Assembly: GCA_036556905.1 (NCBI GenBank)
Contig: DATBIM010000069.1
Location: forward strand, 1 to 64,000
Direction of reading: 5' to 3'
Length of the DNA stretch: 64,000 nt
Source: 40CM-4-69-5 sp036556905
GTDB lineage: Bacteria; Methylomirabilota; Methylomirabilia; Rokubacteriales; CSP1-6
A program made the position numbers and the translations under genes. This document shows positions 1 through 7,077 of the stretch, one piece after another. The notes under the pieces were generated by a model. That model had not been told where the DNA came from. It saw only the letters and a program-made list of their open reading frames with translations, and did no database searches. How positions within the stretch are numbered: the first letter of the stretch is position 1; each line of letters begins with the position of its first letter.

Positions 1-1
1 C

Positions 2-130
2 TTTCACTGGCACCTGGAGGTCATCCCCAAGCTCACGCGCGTCGCGGGGTTCGAGTGGGGCAGCGGCTTCTTCATCAACGCCGTCGCCCCTGAGGATGCG
101 GCAAATGCACTACGGGAGGCGTCGGGCTGA
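2..130 (+). CDS. galT: Galactose-1-phosphate uridylyltransferase, C-terminal end (partial)
   Basis: Only the last 42 codons are present; the gene begins before the window. The residues FHWHLEVIPKLTRVAGFEWG match the conserved C-terminal part of bacterial GalT, where the HWH(I/L)E segment followed by I-P-(R/K) and GFEWG is typical. The family transfers UMP between UDP-glucose and galactose-1-phosphate in the Leloir pathway, or acts on related sugar-1-phosphates. The frame stays open from the left edge to the TGA at 128-130. The catalytic HPH motif would lie upstream and cannot be checked, so an ADP-sugar relative of GalT is possible. Confidence 0.8.
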   Translation, partial: FHWHLEVIPKLTRVAGFEWGSGFFINAVAPEDAANALREASG

Positions 131-135
131 GCGGG

Positions 136-163
136 GTGACCGTCTCGGGCGACATGGTAGAAT
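136..163 (+). promoter_or_regulatory. Possible sigma70-type promoter of the tRNA cluster
   Basis: GTGACC at 136-141 and TAGAAT at 158-163 are separated by 16 bases and end 25 bases before the first tRNA. This is a plausible -35/-10 pair just after the galT stop codon. It rests on motif likeness only. Confidence 0.4.
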
Positions 164-188
164 ACACCGCTGTCACGGCAGGGAGGAT

Positions 189-263
<75 letters not shown>

Positions 264-294
264 GCTGCCAGCCTTCCGTGGTTTCTCACCTCGG

Positions 295-370
295 GGCGGC
301 GTAGCCAAGTGGTTAAGGCGGAGGTCTGCAAAACCTCTATCCAGCGGTTCGAATCCGCTCGCCGCCTCCA
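295..370 (+). tRNA. tRNA-Cys (anticodon GCA)
   Basis: The acceptor stem GGCGGCG pairs with CGCCGCC, the anticodon loop shows GCA, the discriminator base is U as expected for tRNA-Cys, and CCA is encoded. A run of seven T follows directly (372-378) and could act as a processing or weak termination signal. It lies 31 bases after tRNA-Gly. Confidence 0.97.
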
Positions 371-406
371 GTTTTTTTCTCGCGTTCGGAGCAGAGTGCG
401 GTATGA

Positions 407-511
407 CTCATCGGTCGCGTGCGGGAGCTTCGCGGAGCCGGACAAACGACGAAAGCGATCGCCGCGAGCTGGGAGTGGCCTCGCTCGACCGTGCGATACT
501 GGTTCGGCCGT
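407..511 (+). pseudogene. N-terminal HTH fragment of a broken HTH/LAGLIDADG-like protein
   Basis: The frame entered after the TGA at 404-406 encodes a helix-turn-helix of the type that opens a family of HTH proteins found in actinobacteria and soil bacteria: RELRGAG, then KAIAASWEW, then PRSTVRYW. In intact members this is followed by well over 100 residues of a LAGLIDADG-like region. Here the frame runs straight into the tRNA at 515. The matching C-terminal end of the same family lies at 621-806 in another frame. No start codon with a ribosome binding site is evident, so this reads as a relic. Confidence 0.5.
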
Positions 512-514
512 GGT

Positions 515-591
515 GCTGGTGTAGCCCAATCGGCAGAGGCGATCGACTTAAAATCGATTCAGTGTGGGTTCGAATCCCACCACCAGCACCA
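515..591 (+). tRNA. tRNA-Leu (anticodon UAA) with a short, class I variable loop
   Basis: Seven-base acceptor stem GCTGGTG (515-521) pairs with CACCAGC (581-587); A588 is the discriminator and CCA is encoded. The anticodon arm is ATCGA-CTTAAAA-TCGAT, giving anticodon UAA, which reads UUA and UUG. The T arm is GTGGG-TTCGAAT-CCCAC. Between the anticodon and T stems there are only five bases (TCAGT), so this is a class I fold, whereas ordinary bacterial tRNA-Leu is class II with a long variable arm. The acceptor pairing could extend to 10 bp (GGTGCTGGTG with CACCAGCACC). Remnants of an HTH/LAGLIDADG-like gene flank it. Its position matches leuZ of E. coli, but its structure does not. Confidence 0.85.
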
Positions 592-620
592 AATTCGGGT
601 TGTGCTGCGAGTCTTTCTGA

Positions 621-806
621 ACAAGCATCAACTACCCCGCGTACAGTTTCACCAACCACCCTGACGACATCCTCGCGCTGTCGACATCCGCCCGTGACCT
701 GATCGGGCTGCGGTGGCGCCGCGCAAATCGCGTGACGATCTCTATCGCCCGGCGCGCCGACGTCGCTTGGCTCGATGCGCTCGTCGCTGGGGGAACGCCG
801 ACCTAG
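621..806 (+). pseudogene. C-terminal fragment of the same HTH/LAGLIDADG-like protein
   Basis: After the TGA at 618-620 the frame encodes YPAYSFTNHPDDIL, then a stretch resembling ARDLIGLRWRRAN, then TISIARRADVAWLD, and ends at TAG 804-806. This pattern (YxFTNxSxDI, LGLxWR, ISRRxDVAxLD) is the C-terminal signature I know from the family whose N-terminal HTH lies at 407-511. The central domain is missing and the two pieces are in different frames with the tRNA between them. The last bases overlap the end of the convergent YdcF-like gene. Confidence 0.55.
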
Positions 807-1447
807 CGCCGGTCGTGCGTCGGTAGGGGGCGGCCAAGCCAGAAGTGCGCGATAGCCGCAAGCTCGTAGAAGACTTTCTCCAGCGAGCGACTCGAGCGCC
901 ACCAGCGGGCCGCGTCGAACTCGTCGAACGGCGTGGGATGCACCAGCGCCGGCAGGGCTGTCTGAAAGCGGGCGTCCCAGATCATGCGGACCCGCCGGGT
1001 GTGCTGCGGCGAGGTGACCAGGATCACGCGGCGAAACCCCTGGGCCCGCGCGTAGTCGAAGTCGACGCCGAGCTCGTCGTCCGTGTTCTCCACGATACGG
1101 TCCAGTCGCGCAATGGCCGGGCGGTCCACCCCGGCGTGGACCAGCACGCGCAGGGCACGTTCCTGGGGTGCGGGCTCGCCGGCCAGCTCCCGGGCCACGC
1201 GGGCCGTATCGGGGGGCAGGCTGAGGACGACCACCGGGGCCAGGCCGCGGCGGTAGAGCGACGCCGCCTCGACGAGCCGTGTCGGCCCGGTGCCCGCGAG
1301 GACGAAGATCGCGTCGCTCCGTTCGAGCTGGTCGGCGACGACGAGGTACGAGCCAGCCCCGCGGATGCCCAGGGCCACAAGGAGGCAGACGAGCAGGCTG
1401 GCCAGCCCGAGGACGAGTATGGCTCGGCGACGGCGGAAGAGGTTCAT
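803..1447 (-). CDS. YdcF/ElyC family (DUF218) membrane-anchored protein
   Basis: The 214-residue protein begins with positive charges and one membrane segment (about residues 8-28, MNLFRRRR then a hydrophobic run). The DUF218 fold follows: DAIFVLAGTGPTR near residue 45 is the characteristic V(L/V)xGxGxxR nucleotide-like loop, and RVILVTSPQHTRRV near 145 matches the conserved VTSxxHxxRA motif. Family members (SanA, ElyC, YdcF) sit in the inner membrane and are linked to envelope integrity; the molecular activity is largely unknown. The gene is divergent from lgt with only 36 bases between the starts. Confidence 0.8.
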   Translation of the reverse strand: MNLFRRRRAILVLGLASLLVCLLVALGIRGAGSYLVVADQLERSDAIFVLAGTGPTRLVEAASLYRRGLAPVVVLSLPPDTARVARELAGEPAPQERALRVLVHAGVDRPAIARLDRIVENTDDELGVDFDYARAQGFRRVILVTSPQHTRRVRMIWDARFQTALPALVHPTPFDEFDAARWWRSSRSLEKVFYELAAIAHFWLGRPLPTHDRR

Positions 1448-1483
1448 TGGACGAATCGTACCTGGCGGGCTATCTTACCCCCG

Positions 1484-2275
1484 ATGTTCGCATCCCCCGG
1501 CGCCATCGCCATCCAGATCGGGCCCCTCGCCATCCGCTGGTACGGCATCCTCATGGCCATCGCGATCATCGTCGGGCTCTGGCTGGCGTACCGTGAGGCG
1601 CAGCGGGAAGGTTTACCGGCTGATGATCTCATCAGCGCCGCGCAGTGGGGCATCCTCGCTGGCCTGGTCGGCGCGCGCCTGTACGAGGTGGCGTTCAACT
1701 GGCACTACTATGGCCAGCACCCGATCAAGATCTTGTATGTCTGGGAGGGAGGGCTGGCCATCCACGGAGGACTCATCGTCGGCCCGCTCGTGGGCGTGTG
1801 GCTCGCGCGCCGCTGGCGGCTTCCGGTTCTGTCCAGCCTCGATATCGCAGCCCCGAGCCTGGCCCTGGGGCAGGCCATCGGTCGCTGGGGGAACTTCTTC
1901 AACGAAGAGGCGTTCGGGCGACCGACGAACCTGCCCTGGAAGCTCTACATCTCGCCGCCCCATCGGCCGTCCGGGTATGGACAGTTCGAGTACTTCCATC
2001 CGACGTTCCTGTACGAGTCCCTCTGGGACTTCGGTGTGTTCCTGGTGCTCATCGCCTGGCTGCGGCCGAAACTGCGCGTGCACCCCGGCGCCCTCTTCTT
2101 CGTCTACATCGGCCTCTACTCGGTCGGGCGGTTCGCGATCGAAGCGCTCCGACTCGACAGCTTCTGGCTGGGTTCGCTCCGCGTGCCCCAGCTGGCCAGC
2201 CTGGTCGGGGTCGTGGTGGCGCTGATCGGAGTGGCCTGGAGCCGTCGGCGCGTGACCCCGGCGCCAGCCGGCTAA
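1484..2275 (+). CDS. lgt: Phosphatidylglycerol-prolipoprotein diacylglyceryl transferase
   Basis: This inner-membrane enzyme transfers diacylglycerol from phosphatidylglycerol to the lipobox cysteine of prolipoproteins, the first step of lipoprotein maturation. The 263-residue length is normal for Lgt. The signature GRWGNFFNEEAFG starts at residue 133 (family GRxGNFxNxE) and the AIHGG segment carries His94. About seven hydrophobic segments are seen, and HPTFLYES follows the signature as usual. The ATG at 1484 gives the family N-terminus (IAIQIGPLAIRWYGI); the open frame extends upstream, but that part overlaps the divergent ydcF-like gene and has no homology. Confidence 0.96.
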   Translation: MFASPGAIAIQIGPLAIRWYGILMAIAIIVGLWLAYREAQREGLPADDLISAAQWGILAGLVGARLYEVAFNWHYYGQHPIKILYVWEGGLAIHGGLIVGPLVGVWLARRWRLPVLSSLDIAAPSLALGQAIGRWGNFFNEEAFGRPTNLPWKLYISPPHRPSGYGQFEYFHPTFLYESLWDFGVFLVLIAWLRPKLRVHPGALFFVYIGLYSVGRFAIEALRLDSFWLGSLRVPQLASLVGVVVALIGVAWSRRRVTPAPAG

Positions 2276-2372
2276 CGCCGCGCGCGGCGCCCTTCCGAGT
2301 ACCCGCGGGTGCCCCCCCAGCTGCTCACGCGCGGGGGCGAGGGATCAGGCGCGGTATGGTAGAGTGGCCTCC

Positions 2373-4076
2373 ATGTCCTGGACACTGAAGCAAAAAGCCC
2401 TTGCCCTCCTCGCCCAGGAGGAGGGCGCCGTCCGCAAGGATTGGGGCGGTAAGGTCGCGGTGGCCCTCGTGTACCCGAACACGTACGCCGTGGGCATGTC
2501 GAACCTCGGTCTGCAAACCATTTACTGGCACCTCAATCAGTTGCCCGACGTTGTGTGCGAGCGAGTGTTCCTGCCCGAGCCGGGAGACCTCGACGAGCTA
2601 CAGCGTACCGGCACCCGGCCGTTCTCGCTCGAATCCCAACGGCCGCTCTCGGACTTTCACCTGGTCGGGTTTTCGATCACCTACGAGGGCGATTACATCA
2701 ATACCCTGCGGCTCCTGGCCCTCTCCGACATTCCGCTGCGCACCGCGGAGCGGCGGCCGCACGATCCTCTGGTCATGATGGGTGGCGTGTGCGCTTTCTC
2801 GAACCCCGAGCCGCTGGCGCCGTTCATGGATTTCATCGTCGTCGGGGAGGGGGAGGAGCTGGTCGGTGAGCTGATCACCGCGTACCGGGAAGGGGATCGC
2901 GACCGGGAAGCCTTCCTCGACCGGCTGGTCGCCCTGCCGGGTGTCTACGTCCCCGAGCGCTATACGGTCGCCTATCACCCCCAGGGCACGATCGCCGCGG
3001 TGCAGCCGCGCCGAGACGCGCCCGCGACTGTGGTCAAGCGGCGCCTGCTCGACGTCGATCGCTTCGAAACCCTCTCGCTGGTGAAGACGCCCCTGGCCGA
3101 GTACGGCCACATGGCGCTGCTCGAAGTCGGCAAGGGATGCGGCCGCGGCTGCCGGTTCTGTCTGGAAGGCCAGATCTACCGCCCCGTCCGCCACCGCTCG
3201 GTCCCGGCTCTGGCCCACAGCGTGAGCCGGATCGCCGCCGATCCCACCAACCGGCGGATCGGGCTCGTGGGCGCTTGCGTGTCGGATTACCCCTGGCTCG
3301 GCGACCTTCTCAAGGTCGTGGAGGCCAACGGGCTCGAGCTCTCGATCTCGTCGCTGCGCGCCGACAGCCTGACGCCCGAGCTGGTCGCGGCGCTGGCCCG
3401 GGGCGGGCACCGCACGCTCACGGTGGCGCCGGAGGCGGGGACGGAGCGCCTGCGACAGGTGATCCGCAAGGCCATTACCGATGAGCAGATCCTGGCCGCC
3501 TGCGACCTCGTCCGCCGTCACGGCATCCCCAACCTCAAGACATACTTCATGATTGGCCAGCCCACCGAGACCCGGCACGACGTGGAAGCCATCGCCGACC
3601 TGGCCCATCGGATGCTCGACCGCCTGCGCGTGCTGGACCCGACCGGTCGGCCCTTCGGTCGGCTGACGCTGTCGATCTCGTCGTTCGTCCCCAAGCCGTG
3701 GACGCCCTTTCAGTGGGCGCCCTTCGACGGCGCGGAGTCACTGCAGGAGAAGCTGGAGATCATCAAGCACGGCGTCCGTCGCTTCTCGAATGTCCGGGTC
3801 TTGCACGAGAATCCCCGGGAGGCGACGCTGCAGGCCCTGCTGGCCCGGGGCGATCGCCGCGTGGGTGATATGTTGGAATTGGCGGCACGGCTCGACGGTG
3901 ACTGGCGCAAGGCCCTGCGCCAGTGGGACGGCGACGTCGGGTTCTACACCACACGGGCCCGTGCGCTCGACGAGCAGCTGCCCTGGGACCACTTCGAGGT
4001 TGGAGTCAAGAAGACCGGACTGATCCGCGAGTGGGGGCGGGCCCTGGCGGAACCGGCTGCGCGTCCCGTGGCCTAG
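2373..4076 (+). CDS. B12-binding-type radical SAM protein (TIGR03960-like)
   Basis: The protein has a YgiQ/TIGR03960-like layout. The N-terminal part VALVYPNTYAVGMSNLG resembles the degenerate B12-binding domain of this family. A radical SAM core follows with the CxxxCxxC cluster CGRGCRFC (Cys256, Cys260, Cys263 from ATG 2373). EAGTERLRQVIRK and YFMIGQPTET are further family features. The C-terminal DUF2344 domain that often follows in TIGR03960 proteins is absent, so this is the short form. The substrate is unknown. A GTG at 2364 in frame is an alternative start. It is followed after 10 bases by the HemQ-like gene, so the two are probably co-transcribed with moaA. Confidence 0.85.
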   Translation: MSWTLKQKALALLAQEEGAVRKDWGGKVAVALVYPNTYAVGMSNLGLQTIYWHLNQLPDVVCERVFLPEPGDLDELQRTGTRPFSLESQRPLSDFHLVGFSITYEGDYINTLRLLALSDIPLRTAERRPHDPLVMMGGVCAFSNPEPLAPFMDFIVVGEGEELVGELITAYREGDRDREAFLDRLVALPGVYVPERYTVAYHPQGTIAAVQPRRDAPATVVKRRLLDVDRFETLSLVKTPLAEYGHMALLEVGKGCGRGCRFCLEGQIYRPVRHRSVPALAHSVSRIAADPTNRRIGLVGACVSDYPWLGDLLKVVEANGLELSISSLRADSLTPELVAALARGGHRTLTVAPEAGTERLRQVIRKAITDEQILAACDLVRRHGIPNLKTYFMIGQPTETRHDVEAIADLAHRMLDRLRVLDPTGRPFGRLTLSISSFVPKPWTPFQWAPFDGAESLQEKLEIIKHGVRRFSNVRVLHENPREATLQALLARGDRRVGDMLELAARLDGDWRKALRQWDGDVGFYTTRARALDEQLPWDHFEVGVKKTGLIREWGRALAEPAARPVA

Positions 4077-4086
4077 GAGGAGGACG

Positions 4087-4773
4087 GTGGAACACACCCC
4101 ACCTGGCTTTTGCATGCTCTACACGTTCTTCACGGCGCGGCCCTCGTGGTCGACCCTGGCCAAGGCCGAGAGGAGCCGGGCTATCGCCGAGTACCTGGCC
4201 ACGATCGACGACTTCAAGACCCGGGTGACCATCCGGCCTTACTCGACCGTCGGGCTCCGACGGGACACCGACTTTCTGCTCTGGCTGATCTCTCGCGAGC
4301 TGGAGCCGATCCGCGAGCTCACCCGGGGCCTGCGGGGGACCACCCTGGCCCCGTATCTGGAAAACACCTATACCTATCTGGCGGTGACCCGCGAGTCGCA
4401 GTACGTCAAGGCTCACACCGACGACGAGACGCCGGTCACCATGCAGCCCGGACAGTCGAAGTACCTCTTCGTGTACCCGTTCGTGAAGACTCGGGAGTGG
4501 TACCTGCTGCCCATGGAGGAGCGGCGCCGCATGATGGCCGAGCATATTAGAACCGGGCACCGCTTTCCGGCCATCCGCATCAACACCGCCTACTCCTTCG
4601 GCCTCGACGACCAGGACTTCGTGGTGGCCTTCGAGGGGGACGACCCCAAGGAGTTCGTGACCCTGCTCATGCAGCTCCGGGAGACGGAGGCCAGCCGGTA
4701 CACCGTTCGGGACACCCCCCAGCACACCTGCGCCCGGCAGCCCCTCGAGGAGATCCTCCAATCACTGGGATGA
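4087..4773 (+). CDS. hemQ: Chlorite dismutase-family protein, HemQ-like coproheme decarboxylase
   Basis: Starts at GTG with AGGAGGAGG just upstream, right after the radical SAM stop. In HemQ of Gram-positive bacteria the protein oxidatively removes two propionates from coproheme to give haem b. Seen here: YPFVKTREWY, where Tyr130 and Lys134 align with the catalytic Tyr and nearby Lys of HemQ, and MMAEHIRTGHRFP, where His153 is in the position of the haem-ligating His. The C-terminal AFEGDDPKEF and LRETEASRYT segments match the second ferredoxin-like repeat. At 228 residues it is slightly shorter than firmicute HemQ. True chlorite dismutase is less likely because no perchlorate genes are near. 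Confidence 0.8.
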   Translation: MEHTPPGFCMLYTFFTARPSWSTLAKAERSRAIAEYLATIDDFKTRVTIRPYSTVGLRRDTDFLLWLISRELEPIRELTRGLRGTTLAPYLENTYTYLAVTRESQYVKAHTDDETPVTMQPGQSKYLFVYPFVKTREWYLLPMEERRRMMAEHIRTGHRFPAIRINTAYSFGLDDQDFVVAFEGDDPKEFVTLLMQLRETEASRYTVRDTPQHTCARQPLEEILQSLG

Positions 4774-5792
4774 TCGGCGACAGGCTCGGGCGCCCGCTGC
4801 GCAATCTCCGTCTGTCGGTGACGGATCGCTGCAATCTCCGTTGCCAGTACTGCATGCCGGAAGAGGACTACGTGTGGCTGCCCCGTGAGCAGCTGCTGAA
4901 CTTCGAGGAGATCAGTCGGCTGGTCGACGTGTTTCTGACGCTGGGGGTGGACAAGGTCCGCCTGACCGGCGGCGAGCCCCTGCTGCGCCGCGATCTGGCC
5001 GCGCTCGTGGAACTGCTCGCCGCCAAGCCCACCCTGCGTGACCTGGCCATCACCACCAACGGCATCCTGCTCGCCGGACAGGCCGAGGGGCTCAAGGCAG
5101 CCGGGCTGCACCGCGTGACCGTCAGCCTCGATACGCTGCGCCCCGAGCGCTTTGCCGCCCTCACCCGCCGTGACACGCTGCCCCGGGTGCTGAAGGGCAT
5201 CGCCGCGGTGTCCCGGGCGGGCTTCACCGGCACCAAGCTGGACTCGGTCGTCATGCGGGGCGTCAACGACGACGAGCTCGAGGACCTCATCGAGTTCGGC
5301 AAGGATGCCGGCGCCGAGGTGCGTTTCATCGAGTATATGGACGTGGGTGGCGCGACCCGGTGGACGATGGACAAGGTGGCCTCCCGGGCCGAGATCCTCG
5401 AGCGGCTGGCCCGTCGCTACGGCCGCATCGAGCCGCTGATAGAGCCGGCCAGCACGGCTCCGGCGGAGCGCTTTCGCATGCCCGACGGCACGGTCTTCGG
5501 GATCATCGCCTCGACGACGGCGCCCTTCTGCCGCTCCTGCGACCGCAGCCGGCTCACGGCCGATGGCATGTGGTACCTGTGCCTGTACGCGCTGGAAGGC
5601 ACAGACCTTCGTGGTCCCCTGCGTCGCGGGGCCAGCTCGGAGGAGCTCGCGGCGTTGATCGTCGCGGGCTGGCGGGACCGGGCCGATCGCGGCGCCGAGG
5701 AGCGGCTGGCCTCGCGTGAGCGGGGTCCCCTGGTTCAGATCGGGCGGCTCAAGCAGGATCCCCACCTCGAGATGCACACTCGCGGCGGCTAG
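4770..5792 (+). CDS. moaA: GTP 3',8-cyclase, molybdenum cofactor biosynthesis
   Basis: MoaA is a radical SAM enzyme that, with MoaC, turns GTP into cyclic pyranopterin monophosphate. The N-terminal cluster motif is C21-x3-C25-x2-C28 within VTDRCNLRCQYCMPE. The second, substrate-binding 4Fe-4S cluster uses Cys254, Cys257 and Cys271 (CRSCDRSRLT...YLC). The chain ends in the Gly-Gly tail typical of MoaA. The length of 340 is normal. The ATG overlaps the TGA of the HemQ-like gene (ATGA), so translation is probably coupled. No other moa genes are in the window. Confidence 0.96.
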   Translation: MIGDRLGRPLRNLRLSVTDRCNLRCQYCMPEEDYVWLPREQLLNFEEISRLVDVFLTLGVDKVRLTGGEPLLRRDLAALVELLAAKPTLRDLAITTNGILLAGQAEGLKAAGLHRVTVSLDTLRPERFAALTRRDTLPRVLKGIAAVSRAGFTGTKLDSVVMRGVNDDELEDLIEFGKDAGAEVRFIEYMDVGGATRWTMDKVASRAEILERLARRYGRIEPLIEPASTAPAERFRMPDGTVFGIIASTTAPFCRSCDRSRLTADGMWYLCLYALEGTDLRGPLRRGASSEELAALIVAGWRDRADRGAEERLASRERGPLVQIGRLKQDPHLEMHTRGG

Positions 5793-5796
5793 ATTC

Positions 5797-5818
5797 GGAG
5801 GGGGCCCCGACGGCCTCC
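5797..5818. terminator. GC-rich hairpin between convergent moaA and the FecR-like gene
   Basis: GGAGG at 5797-5801 pairs with CCTCC at 5814-5818 around a GC-rich loop that can pair further. It sits in the 68-base gap where two genes converge. No clear U-tract follows, so intrinsic termination is only a possibility. Confidence 0.35.
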
Positions 5819-5860
5819 CCGAGAATCACTGCGCGGACGTCGCTCGCGCGAGAACAGCCC

Positions 5861-6928
5861 TTATTTCAGTAGCGCACCGCCGGCCTTGAGCAGGTTGTCC
5901 GTTGCTTGAAGTGTCGACCTCACCAGGCCGGGCGGCGGCGATTGACCTGGCCCGGCGTGAGCGGGCGTGGAGGATTGCGGCGATGACTTGCCGGACGTGC
6001 TCGATAACGAGCCTGTGAGCGTCCCCGTTCCCGTCGTGCTGGTGAGTACGCTCGTGGTCCCCGTCAGCAATCCCGTCCCCGTGGCGGTGGCCGTGGGCTG
6101 GGACTTGCTGTCGGTGCGAACGACCTCTAGCTCAGAGGTGGAGTCCAGTGACGACTCCTTCGTCGAGCCAGTGGGCACGCTGGCGGGTGGGAGGAGCGCG
6201 GTGAGCTCCTCGCCGACCTGAGCGGCGTGGGCCCGGCCGACTTCTGTGCTCGTTTCTGGCGTCACCCGGACCGGCACGACGAAGCCCCGCGTCATGCGCT
6301 TGGCCTGCTCGGCCGAGATCGTGCTGACCTCGGGGATCCGGGTCCCCATCAGCCTCACGCTCTGCAGGGCTCCCAGGCGCAGGGGCGTGCCTACGGAGTG
6401 GGCGGCCAGGGGATCGATCTGAATCACCTCGACCGTGCCTCTCAGGATGGTGAAGACGGTCGCGTCGCCGCTGCCATCGCGAGCCCGGCCCGGGACGAAG
6501 TCGGCCACGACCACCGTCCCGCGAATGCCGATGATCGCGTTCCGGGTCTTGATGTCGATGGACTCACCTGGCCGCATGGCGCCCTTGACGACGGCCAGGA
6601 GCAGCCGCCCGCTCTGGAGGTCCAGGGTGGCGGCTCCGGGCACGGCGGTGATGGTCAGGGTCGATCGCTCACGCGCCGTCACCACGGCCTTGCCGCCAAG
6701 GAGGATTCGGGCCAGCGATCGCTCACCGGTCGTGACGCGATCGTAGAGGAACACGTCGTCCTTGAACCGCAGGGGGCTGGTCTGGTTGTTTGTCGCCCGC
6801 GCAATGGTGGCGGTGCCGTGCACGGCGGTGACGATGCCCGCCGGGGCGGTCTGAGCCAGGGCCGGGGACGCGGCCAGGACGCTGGTGAGAGCGGCCATCA
6901 GCAGAAGGACCGGGGCCAATGCACGCAT
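5861..6928 (-). CDS. Exported FecR-domain protein
   Basis: A classic signal peptide (MRALAPVLLLMAALTSVLA..., cleavage near ALAQ, residue 26) leads into a FecR domain at about residues 33-160: GIVTAVHGTATI, DDVFLYDRVTTGERSLARILL, STLTI, and IGIRGTVVVADF. The last third is low complexity, rich in Ser, Thr, Gly and Pro. FecR domains occur in sigma-factor regulators and in many stand-alone periplasmic or surface proteins. Here there is no ECF sigma factor or TonB receptor next to it and the signal peptide replaces the usual transmembrane helix, so it is probably of the second kind. A strong AGGAGG lies upstream of the ATG. Function unknown. Confidence 0.75.
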   Translation of the reverse strand: MRALAPVLLLMAALTSVLAASPALAQTAPAGIVTAVHGTATIARATNNQTSPLRFKDDVFLYDRVTTGERSLARILLGGKAVVTARERSTLTITAVPGAATLDLQSGRLLLAVVKGAMRPGESIDIKTRNAIIGIRGTVVVADFVPGRARDGSGDATVFTILRGTVEVIQIDPLAAHSVGTPLRLGALQSVRLMGTRIPEVSTISAEQAKRMTRGFVVPVRVTPETSTEVGRAHAAQVGEELTALLPPASVPTGSTKESSLDSTSELEVVRTDSKSQPTATATGTGLLTGTTSVLTSTTGTGTLTGSLSSTSGKSSPQSSTPAHAGPGQSPPPGLVRSTLQATDNLLKAGGALLK

Positions 6929-7077
6929 GTCGTCCTCCTCACTCCTCGGGCTAGATGGCAGGAGAGCAAGGGGGGTGCCACGCGTAACTCATTGAAACGC
7001 CGGGTGTAGTGGCCCGCCGGTGGTCAACCTCTCCCAGGGACGCCTGGGGGTTCCTGGTGTCCGCCAGGGGGCGTCAG

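Noticed and set aside
515..591. Nonsense-suppressor tRNA
   Set aside because: The anticodon is UAA, which reads leucine codons UUA and UUG; a suppressor of UAA would carry UUA.
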